From positions 1 through 8,690 of the forward strand of contig JBLYYQ010000010.1 of NCBI GenBank assembly GCA_048550035.1: DNA of 8,690 nt, read 5' to 3'. The stretch comes from JBLYYQ01 sp048550035. GTDB lineage: Bacteria; Nitrospinota_A; UBA7883; JBLYYQ01. The notes beneath the pieces are model-generated. The model made no database searches, was not told the DNA's origin, and worked only from the letters and a program-made list of their open reading frames with translations. Every line of letters begins with the position of its first letter. Within the stretch, counting starts at the first letter, position 1. Below are positions 1-5,057 of this stretch, piece by piece. The position numbers were made by a program, and so were the translations under genes.

Positions 1-921
1 AGATAGTCTGTTCAAGAAAGGGGAGGTATCAACCGGATTGTTATTGGCGACACTAGATTTAAATCCTGCAAATGATTCTAATACGATAATTACAACATTG
101 TAATTTTGTTTTTGATCTGTGCTAGTTATGTTTCGAGTAAAGTTCATCTCTTCACGATTCACTTTAGGAAGCTTCAGATAGTCTGCCATCAGTGGGAATG
201 CTTTGATAGCTTTCTTTTTATTGTATGAGAATGTTCTATGTTTGTAAGTATCTACAAAATTTTGTATCGGGTTGACCCCAACTTTATAGGTAAAGTTATC
301 CTGCGTTACAAGGTCACTCCAGCGTAATGGGTATTGAGCGATTCTTCCAAATGTTAATATTACAAATAGTGAAAATAAGAGTATAAAGCTACTTGATGCC
401 CATACCCAGCTTGAACTTTTATTTAAAATTGCATATTCATAACGAGATGACCACCAGTAGAAAAATAGATACGATATTGCAGCAACTACCATAACTAACA
501 ATGCAATCAGTATTACTGAATAGCTTTGCCATACAAATAGTAATGCTTCTTCTTCTAATGCTAAAGTTAGGATGTATGCATTTAATCGGTCATTAGTATA
601 AGTAAAGTATCCTAGATCAAATATCACAAAGAAGAGAATAATTGTAAAAATCACTGTTCCAAGTAGCGCGGCAAGATGTCTTAATAGATTGTTAGGCAAT
701 ATATAACGCGATAATTTGATGATTATCCATAAGAATCCTATTGAAATAGTGATCCATCTTATATCAAATCGCATCCCGATCACTAATGCATCCAAGATAT
801 GTTGATAAGCAACAGGCTCATCCCATGTGTATATATAAAATAGCTTCGGTAAAGTAAACAGAACAAGCAATATCAGAGCTATTGGCCAGCAGGCTAGGAT
901 TGGGAATCTGGAAATTAGCAT
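1..921 (-). CDS. LTA synthase/sulfatase-family membrane phosphotransferase, N-terminal 307 residues (3' end outside window)
   Basis: The reading frame is open from an ATG at 921 to the window edge and starts MLISRFPILACW. The first 195 residues hold about five hydrophobic segments (roughly 7-29, 56-70, 83-106, 128-156, 175-193). A linker follows, then the start of the alkaline-phosphatase-like catalytic domain: NVVIIVLESF at about 275-284, where Glu282 matches the metal-binding Glu of LtaS-type enzymes, and TSPFLNRLS at the edge. The catalytic Thr and the remaining metal ligands would lie beyond the window. Family members transfer phosphoglycerol or phosphoethanolamine groups to glycans or lipids in the periplasm. 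In a Gram-negative cell an OpgB-like or lipid-modifying role is likelier than lipoteichoic acid synthesis; that is inference. An in-frame TAG lies eight codons before the ATG, and the GAGG just before it sits too close to be an ideal ribosome site. The gene is separated from rubredoxin by 154 bases containing a hairpin. Confidence 0.85.
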   Translation of the reverse strand, partial: MLISRFPILACWPIALILLVLFTLPKLFYIYTWDEPVAYQHILDALVIGMRFDIRWITISIGFLWIIIKLSRYILPNNLLRHLAALLGTVIFTIILFFVIFDLGYFTYTNDRLNAYILTLALEEEALLFVWQSYSVILIALLVMVVAAISYLFFYWWSSRYEYAILNKSSSWVWASSSFILLFSLFVILTFGRIAQYPLRWSDLVTQDNFTYKVGVNPIQNFVDTYKHRTFSYNKKKAIKAFPLMADYLKLPKVNREEMNFTRNITSTDQKQNYNVVIIVLESFAGFKSSVANNNPVDTSPFLNRLS

Positions 922-1030
922 CCTCGTCTTTTGATCTTCTCGCTATTTATAGAGACAGTTGAGCATGTTAAATTAAGTATATTGGATAATTCAAAGGAAA
1001 GTTATTTTAATAATATCGAGCTAAACATTA

Positions 1031-1062
1031 TAGGTAACCTCTCGTTAGTGAAAGGCTACCTA
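1031..1062 (-). terminator. Strong hairpin after rubredoxin, probable end of the leuCD-rubredoxin transcript
   Basis: Arms 1050-1062 and 1031-1043 form a 13-bp stem with two G-U wobbles when read on the minus strand, closing a 6-base loop. It begins 14 bases after the rubredoxin stop. No clean U-run follows (UAAUGUUUAG), so it is not a textbook intrinsic terminator; it may be a weaker terminator or an mRNA-stabilising 3' structure. The rest of the 922-1075 gap is AT-rich. A TATACT lies there, but I see no good -35 partner for the downstream membrane gene. Confidence 0.5.
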
Positions 1063-1075
1063 CAATATAGCGCTA

Positions 1076-1243
1076 CTAATCTTCTTCAATCAGTGTGAAG
1101 TCGCTTTTAGTAACTCCGCAATCAGGACAAACCCAATCATCCGGAATATCCTCAAACGAAGTACCAGGAGCGATACCACTATCAGGATCCCCAATTTCAG
1201 GATCATAAATATAACCACATACTTCACATATATACTTTTTCAT
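1076..1243 (-). CDS. Rubredoxin
   Basis: This 55-residue protein begins MKKYICEVCGYIYDP and carries both rubredoxin knuckles: C6-x2-C9 (CEVCG) and C39-x2-C42 (CPDCG), which bind one iron through four cysteines. It also has the family's GIAPGTSFEDIPDDWVCP segment. Rubredoxins are small cytoplasmic one-electron carriers that serve oxygen- or peroxide-detoxifying enzymes, alkane hydroxylases and other redox partners; no partner enzyme is visible here. The start is firm: AGGAGG lies four bases before the ATG, and that site overlaps the leuD stop codon (TAG at 1254-1252), leaving only 8 bases between the genes. Cotranscription and translational coupling with leuD are therefore likely. The acidic tail (LIEED) and the length are normal for the family. 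Confidence 0.96.
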   Translation of the reverse strand: MKKYICEVCGYIYDPEIGDPDSGIAPGTSFEDIPDDWVCPDCGVTKSDFTLIEED

Positions 1244-1251
1244 TAGTCCTC

Positions 1252-1749
1252 CTAAGGTATGTTAACTCTAGTAATATAGTTCATTAACCCCCCAGCTTCA
1301 ATAAGATTTCTCATAAATTCTGGGATCGGCTCTGCAATAAATTCGTTATTGGTTGAGTTATCAACAATTTTACCTGACGATAGATCTACCGAAATAGTGT
1401 TACCTTCAAGTAGTGATTCGGCAGCTACTTCTGATTCTAAGATAGGCAATCCCATATTAAATGAATTGCGATAGAATATTCGTGCAAATGATTTTGCAAT
1501 CACACAAGCAACACCAGCGGCTTTGATTGCACGCGGAGCATGTTCTCGTGATGAACCTGACCCGAAATTATAGCCACCTACAATTATATCGCCACGATTA
1601 ACTTTGGCATAGAAATCTGGATCTGCATCTTTCATTACATGTTGTGCAAGCCACTCATCGTCGCTTTTAATAAGATATCTGGCAGGAATGATTAGATCAG
1701 TATCGATATTGTCGCCAAATTTCCATACCTTGCCACTAAATGTTTTCAT
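1252..1749 (-). CDS. leuD: 3-isopropylmalate dehydratase, small subunit (short LeuD type)
   Basis: The 165-residue small subunit joins LeuC to form isopropylmalate isomerase, which converts 2- to 3-isopropylmalate in leucine synthesis. The length fits the short (about 160-170 residue) LeuD class, not the roughly 200-residue E. coli form. Visible motifs are DTDLIIPARYL at 16-26, the substrate-binding NFGSGSSREHAP at 61-72, and FYRNSFNMGLP at 92-102. The loop that discriminates substrates in archaeal homologues reads YLIK at 25-28; a hydrophobic third residue favours isopropylmalate over homoaconitate, by analogy with published archaeal enzymes. The ATG at 1749 is preceded by TGGAG at 7 bases' spacing and lies 13 bases after the leuC stop. 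Its own stop lies inside the rubredoxin ribosome site. Related short homologues also act on citramalate or homoaconitate, so specificity is inferred. Confidence 0.93.
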   Translation of the reverse strand: MKTFSGKVWKFGDNIDTDLIIPARYLIKSDDEWLAQHVMKDADPDFYAKVNRGDIIVGGYNFGSGSSREHAPRAIKAAGVACVIAKSFARIFYRNSFNMGLPILESEVAAESLLEGNTISVDLSSGKIVDNSTNNEFIAEPIPEFMRNLIEAGGLMNYITRVNIP

Positions 1750-1762
1750 AAGCTATCTCCAG

Positions 1763-3043
1763 TCAATCAGTTATGATTTCTGACGGGTCTGTTATTCGTC
1801 CTGTTATTGCACTTGCTGCTGCGACTGCTGGGCTAGCTAAATAGACCTCAGATTTCACATGACCCATCCGTCCTACAAAGTTTCGATTAGTTGTTGCAAG
1901 GCATTTTTCATCTGCTGCTAAAATACCCATATGCCCACCTAAACATGGTCCGCAAGTCGGAGTTGAGACTACAGCACCTGCATCAATAAATATATCCATT
2001 AGTCCATTATTGGCTGCCTGCTTGTAGATCTTTTGAGTTGCAGGGATGATTATCATTCTCGTATCAGCGTTGACTTTATTTCCCTTTAAAAGTTTGGCTG
2101 CTATTTCTAAGTCATAGTAGCGTCCATTAGTGCAAGAGCCGATTACAACCTGATCTAAGACGATATCTTTTGCTTCGCCAATAGGTTTACTATTAGATGG
2201 TAAGTGTGGAAACGCAACCTGCAGATCAATATCATCACCATCAAATTGATATGTAGCATGATAGTTAGCGTCAATATCAGATTTGTAAGCTTCAAATTTC
2301 TTACTCGGCTTAACATCCTGATCTGCAATAAAGTCTAATGTCTGTTGATCGACATGAAAAATCCCATTTTTTGCACCAGCTTCAATAGCCATATTTGCAA
2401 TTACGAATCGATCGTTAATTGTAAGTGATTGTAACATTGAGCCATCAAACTCCATTGCCATATAAGTCGCACCTGCAACACCAATTTTGCCAATAGTGTA
2501 AAGTATTAGATCTTTGCCTGTGATCCACCTATTTTTTTTGTTGCCATTGAAGGTTATCTTGATACTTTTTGGCGTTCGTAGCCAGACTGATCCTGTGATC
2601 ATTGCAGCAGCTAGATCAGTCGATCCTACTCCTGTTGAGAATGCGCCTAACGCACCGTATGTACATGTATGGCTGTCCGCTCCGATGATTAAATCGCCAG
2701 GCAAAGTTAAATTATATTCAGGTAACAAGGCATGCTCAATACCCATTCTTCCGATCTCAAAATAGTTATCTAGATCCTGTTCTCTTGCAAAGACCCGTAA
2801 TGCTTTGCAATTTTGAGCAGAATCGATATCCTTGTTTGGCGCAAAATGATCAGGAACCATCACAACTTTTGACTTATCAAATACTCTCTTTGTGCCAGAA
2901 TTCTCAAATTCTTTAATAGCTAATGGAGCTGTTATATCGTTGCCAAGTGCAATATCTACTTTGCAGTTGATTATTTGACCAGCACGAACAGACTCCTCAT
3001 TAGTATGAGCTGCTAAAATTTTTTCAGTTATTGTCATTCCCAT
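1763..3043 (-). CDS. leuC: 3-isopropylmalate dehydratase, large subunit (short LeuC type)
   Basis: This 426-residue aconitase-family catalytic subunit is partner of the adjacent LeuD. It contains GADSHTCTYGALGAFSTGVG (121-140), a hallmark of the family. Three ligands for a [4Fe-4S] cluster are present: Cys304 in IGSCTNGR, and Cys364 and Cys367 in TCGPCLGG; NRNFVGRMGH follows at about 386-395. It is shorter than E. coli LeuC (about 466 residues) and matches the LeuC type seen in thermophiles, archaea and several bacterial phyla, paired here with a short LeuD as expected. A longer frame from a GTG at 3061 is unlikely: AAGGAG with a 7-base spacer points to the ATG at 3043, giving MGMTITEKILAAH, the usual start of this type. 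The gene has its own promoter region and leads leuC-leuD-rubredoxin. The solvent-exposed cluster iron makes such enzymes oxygen-sensitive. Confidence 0.95.
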   Translation of the reverse strand: MGMTITEKILAAHTNEESVRAGQIINCKVDIALGNDITAPLAIKEFENSGTKRVFDKSKVVMVPDHFAPNKDIDSAQNCKALRVFAREQDLDNYFEIGRMGIEHALLPEYNLTLPGDLIIGADSHTCTYGALGAFSTGVGSTDLAAAMITGSVWLRTPKSIKITFNGNKKNRWITGKDLILYTIGKIGVAGATYMAMEFDGSMLQSLTINDRFVIANMAIEAGAKNGIFHVDQQTLDFIADQDVKPSKKFEAYKSDIDANYHATYQFDGDDIDLQVAFPHLPSNSKPIGEAKDIVLDQVVIGSCTNGRYYDLEIAAKLLKGNKVNADTRMIIIPATQKIYKQAANNGLMDIFIDAGAVVSTPTCGPCLGGHMGILAADEKCLATTNRNFVGRMGHVKSEVYLASPAVAAASAITGRITDPSEIITD

Positions 3044-3065
3044 ATGAATACTCCTTATCACATAT

Positions 3066-3081
3066 TTACAAAAAATTGTAA
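3066..3081 (-). repeat. Inverted repeat in the leuC leader
   Basis: TTACAA and TTGTAA face each other across four bases, a perfect 6-bp stem in the transcript just upstream of the leuC ribosome site. The loop is all U on the minus strand. It could be a small leader hairpin or a protein-binding site. I see no leucine-rich leader peptide, so classical attenuation is not supported. Confidence 0.4.
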
Positions 3082-3082
3082 C

Positions 3083-3116
3083 TTATTATATAATAACTTA
3101 TACACAAGTGTGGCAA
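3083..3116 (-). promoter_or_regulatory. Candidate leuC promoter with a 14-bp palindrome over the -10
   Basis: Minus-strand TTGCCA (3116-3111) matches the -35 consensus at five of six bases. The -10 region holds TATAAT (3090-3085) at 20 bases or TATATA at 18; the exact hexamer is uncertain. The -10 lies inside a perfect palindrome, TTATTATATAATAA (3083-3096). A second inverted repeat, ACAC-AA-GTGT (3102-3111), overlaps the edge of the -35. Both are plausible operator positions. Confidence 0.5.
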
Positions 3117-3132
3117 TATTTACTGATTAATT

Positions 3133-3159
3133 ATATTTAGGTCAGATCGGACTAAATAT
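3133..3159. repeat. Hairpin overlapping the stop of the CI-like gene
   Basis: ATATTTAG (3133-3140) and CTAAATAT (3152-3159) form an 8-bp stem, with further GTC/GAC pairing inside if one base bulges. It contains the regulator's TAG stop. It is AT-rich and lacks a U-run, so it is at best a weak terminator; it may only separate the regulator from the leuC promoter. Confidence 0.35.
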
Positions 3160-3559
3160 CAGAATTTCCTTTAACACCATTTTTAGGCAGAGGTGCAAAC
3201 TTCTCTAAGACACCCTCTAGCAAGCTTATATCATATTCTACATGCGAAGCGTAAACCGCCTTAACGATATCTAAAGATTTTACACAACGAAGATTCATTT
3301 CGCCATATATAGGATTTGATTCGCGCACCATCGGCAAATTATCAATCTGATCAACTGCAACTGTTTTGCCTGTTAATAGCCAATCTAATGAGCATCCGCT
3401 GTACTTTTGAATTTTAATCAGATTTTCGTAAGTAGGAATCTTCCCTTTTTGCCAATAATACTGGAATAGACCTTTCTCTATTCCAACTTTGCGTGCCCAT
3501 GTATAAGGTCGTTCTGTTCGCATTAACTGCTCTAAGCGCTCTTTGAATGACTGTTTCAT
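3152..3559 (-). CDS. Small CI-repressor-like helix-turn-helix protein
   Basis: This is a 135-residue protein. Residues about 6-63 resemble the helix-turn-helix domain of phage CI-type repressors: FKERLEQLM, then the putative helix-turn-helix through IEKGLFQYYWQKGKIPTYENL, ending in GCSLDWLLTG, a very typical closing motif of that domain. Unlike full CI/LexA-type repressors it has no S24 peptidase half. Residues 64-135 are short, unlike anything I recognise, and would most likely serve for dimerisation. The ATG at 3559 has GGAG ten bases upstream. It has its own candidate promoter and sits between fabI and leuC, facing the same way. No phage genes are nearby, so it looks like a resident or domesticated regulator. 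Its targets are unknown; its own promoter or the leuC palindromes are testable guesses. Confidence 0.8.
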   Translation of the reverse strand: MKQSFKERLEQLMRTERPYTWARKVGIEKGLFQYYWQKGKIPTYENLIKIQKYSGCSLDWLLTGKTVAVDQIDNLPMVRESNPIYGEMNLRCVKSLDIVKAVYASHVEYDISLLEGVLEKFAPLPKNGVKGNSDI

Positions 3560-3635
3560 TTAATTATATCTCCATAACTAAGGTAGTTCTTACTTTTCTA
3601 CTAAAAAGCAGTCTCGATTTATAAGTAGTGACTGT

Positions 3636-3663
3636 ATTGTACCTATTTGTATAGTGCGCGCAA
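3636..3663 (-). promoter_or_regulatory. Candidate promoter of the CI-like gene with GC-rich palindrome
   Basis: Minus-strand TTGCGC (3663-3658), a 16-base spacer and TACAAT (3641-3636, five of six) form a reasonable sigma70 promoter. The -35 lies in a perfect 8-bp palindrome, TGCGCGCA (3655-3662), conspicuous in AT-rich DNA and a natural place for an autorepressor. The leader also holds CAGTC/GACTG and CTACT/AGTAG inverted repeats. The rest of the 3560-3743 gap shows no gene and no clear terminator for fabI. Confidence 0.45.
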
Positions 3664-3743
3664 GTAAAAACTCATTATTATTTAACATTATAGAGGTAAT
3701 TACGCTACTCGATGCTAGCTGAAGTATATTTGGGAAGGTATTT

Positions 3744-4550
3744 TTAGTTAGGCTTCAATGTAGCTTTGATGATGCTTTTATCAAAATAGTTAATACTCAT
3801 TCCAGCATCGACAATAATCTTCTGGGCAACAATTCCACTTGATGCATCACTTAGCAAAAATGTAGCAACTCGTGCAGCCTCCATAGTCGCTACTCCTTGA
3901 TGGCGTGGAATAATCTTTTCTGCATATAGATATGACTCAACATAATTTGGGATGCCAGCAGAGGCTGAAGTTTTTAACAATCCTGGTGCGACCGCATTAA
4001 ATCTGATATTAGAAAATGATGAGAAGCTTTTTGTCAGGAACGCAATTGATGAATCAAGGGCAGCTTTGATTGGTGCCATATAGCCATAGTTTTCTGCTGC
4101 GATTGAGGTCGCTGAAATTGAAACTGTGACGACCGATCCATCTTTTGCGATTATATCTTTAAATTCATTGGCTACTGCTATCAACGAAAAACATGAAATA
4201 TCAATAGCTTGCAAGAAGTCGTTCTTGTCTATATCATGAAACGGTGTTAGCCCTTTTGAGTAGTTTGCAAATGCGACAGAATGGACAATACCATCAATCT
4301 GCTCATAGCCAGCTGACACTTTGGCTGCTAGCTGCTTAATATCTGCTTTCTTTGAGAGGTCTGCTTGATAGACATCATATTTTGCCCCAAACAACTTCTT
4401 TACTGATAATACTTTACTCTCATCCTCAACAGAGAAAATTGGGGTGCCTCCCTCTTCAATTATTATCCGAGCTATATTTGCCGCCACACTTTTCTTGTTT
4501 GCCACACCTAATATCAGGTAGTTCTTATTAGCTAGATTTAGAAAACTCAT
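3744..4550 (-). CDS. Enoyl-ACP reductase FabI-like SDR protein
   Basis: The 268-residue protein has the FabI layout. An atypical nucleotide-binding segment, GVANKKSVAANIA (15-27), replaces the usual TGxxxGxG. HSVAFA lies at 90-95, and the FabI-type catalytic spacing Tyr155-x6-Lys162 is in NYGYMAPIKAAL. NAVAPGLLKTSASAGI (185-200) corresponds to E. coli NAISAGPIRTLAASGI. FabI reduces the enoyl-ACP double bond in the last step of each fatty acid elongation cycle. It is divergent: the residue matching E. coli Tyr146 appears to be Ile145, and SISATS replaces SYLGAE. It overlaps the FabZ-like gene by four bases (ATGA), indicating translational coupling of dehydration and reduction. It could be the housekeeping FabI of an unusual lineage, a second reductase for special acyl chains, or a related SDR; the symbol is left blank. 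Confidence 0.82.
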   Translation of the reverse strand: MSFLNLANKNYLILGVANKKSVAANIARIIIEEGGTPIFSVEDESKVLSVKKLFGAKYDVYQADLSKKADIKQLAAKVSAGYEQIDGIVHSVAFANYSKGLTPFHDIDKNDFLQAIDISCFSLIAVANEFKDIIAKDGSVVTVSISATSIAAENYGYMAPIKAALDSSIAFLTKSFSSFSNIRFNAVAPGLLKTSASAGIPNYVESYLYAEKIIPRHQGVATMEAARVATFLLSDASSGIVAQKIIVDAGMSINYFDKSIIKATLKPN

Positions 4551-4984
4551 CTTTTTATATCTGATTTATTAATCATTGCACATGTGAAACTAGCGGTTAC
4601 AGACTGTTTGGAATCTATTTCAGCACTCCCTTTCATATAAAATGCGTTCGAGACTATATCCTCTATCTTGCAGTTCAGTATAAGATCATCGTTTGGCCTT
4701 GCAACATATTTGAACTTTACATCTTTTATCCGTGTGATAATCGGAACTAAATTTTGATCAATCTCCGCAAGGTGGCTTACTAATAGTATTGCTGCTGTTT
4801 GAAAAATCGATTCACAAATTAAAACACCAGGAAATATTGGAAAATCAGGGTAATGACCAGCAAAAATTTCTAGATCAGACTTTAGATGATATTTTGTCTT
4901 TATACTTTTAGTCTCAATTGAGATTACTTCGTCAACATACAAAAATGGTGGACGGTGTGGTATTAACTTTTTAATATTTATCAT
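4547..4984 (-). CDS. FabZ-like 3-hydroxyacyl-ACP dehydratase
   Basis: The 145-residue protein has a hot-dog fold signature. It opens with MINIKKLIPHRPPFLYVDEV, equivalent to the LPHRxPFLxVD start of FabZ. The catalytic pair is visible: His44 in AGHYPDFPIFPGVL and Glu58 in LICESIFQ, 14 residues apart as in FabZ. The length is normal. FabZ removes water from 3-hydroxyacyl-ACP, giving the substrate for the enoyl reductase whose start overlaps this gene's stop. A TTG at 4996 would extend it by four residues, but the ATG at 4984 fits FabZ N-termini better; neither has a clear ribosome site. The gene begins 73 bases after the btuB stop. Whether it is the housekeeping FabZ or part of an accessory acyl pathway cannot be told here. 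Confidence 0.85.
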   Translation of the reverse strand: MINIKKLIPHRPPFLYVDEVISIETKSIKTKYHLKSDLEIFAGHYPDFPIFPGVLICESIFQTAAILLVSHLAEIDQNLVPIITRIKDVKFKYVARPNDDLILNCKIEDIVSNAFYMKGSAEIDSKQSVTASFTCAMINKSDIKR

Positions 4985-5002
4985 ATTAGTCTGCAATCGG
5001 AA

Positions 5003-5008
5003 ATTATA
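5003..5008 (-). promoter_or_regulatory. Perfect TATAAT just upstream of the FabZ-like gene
   Basis: A perfect -10 hexamer on the minus strand lies 18 bases before the preferred ATG. No good -35 lies 16-18 bases further up. If used, it would give a very short leader, in keeping with the absence of a Shine-Dalgarno sequence. In such AT-rich DNA a chance match is quite possible. Confidence 0.3.
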
Positions 5009-5032
5009 TTCTTGTATGAAAATCTACTATAC

Positions 5033-5052
5033 ATATTTAACCTATATTTAAC
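5033..5052. repeat. Direct repeat of 9 bases with 11-bp period between btuB and fabZ
   Basis: ATATTTAAC occurs twice, at 5033-5041 and 5044-5052. The 11-bp spacing is about one helical turn, which would place both copies on the same face of the DNA. It lies just upstream of the TATAAT candidate. It may be a regulator site or a chance AT-rich duplication. Confidence 0.3.
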
Positions 5053-5057
5053 TAGAA

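Noticed and set aside
1031..1062. Small RNA or REP element at the rubredoxin hairpin
   Set aside because: Only a single copy occurs in the window, and its position after the rubredoxin stop is explained by a transcript end.
2514..2765. Plus-strand open frame of 83 codons
   Set aside because: It lies entirely antisense to the conserved core of leuC and has no recognisable domain or ribosome site.
3044..3061. GTG at 3061 as leuC start
   Set aside because: It would place the AAGGAG ribosome site inside the gene; the ATG at 3043 has correct spacing and gives the family N-terminus.
3152..3663. Prophage remnant around the CI-like gene
   Set aside because: No integrase, structural genes or attachment repeats are present, and the flanking genes are ordinary metabolism.
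4985..4996. TTG at 4996 as fabZ start
   Set aside because: No ribosome site supports it, and the ATG at 4984 fits FabZ N-termini; it remains possible.
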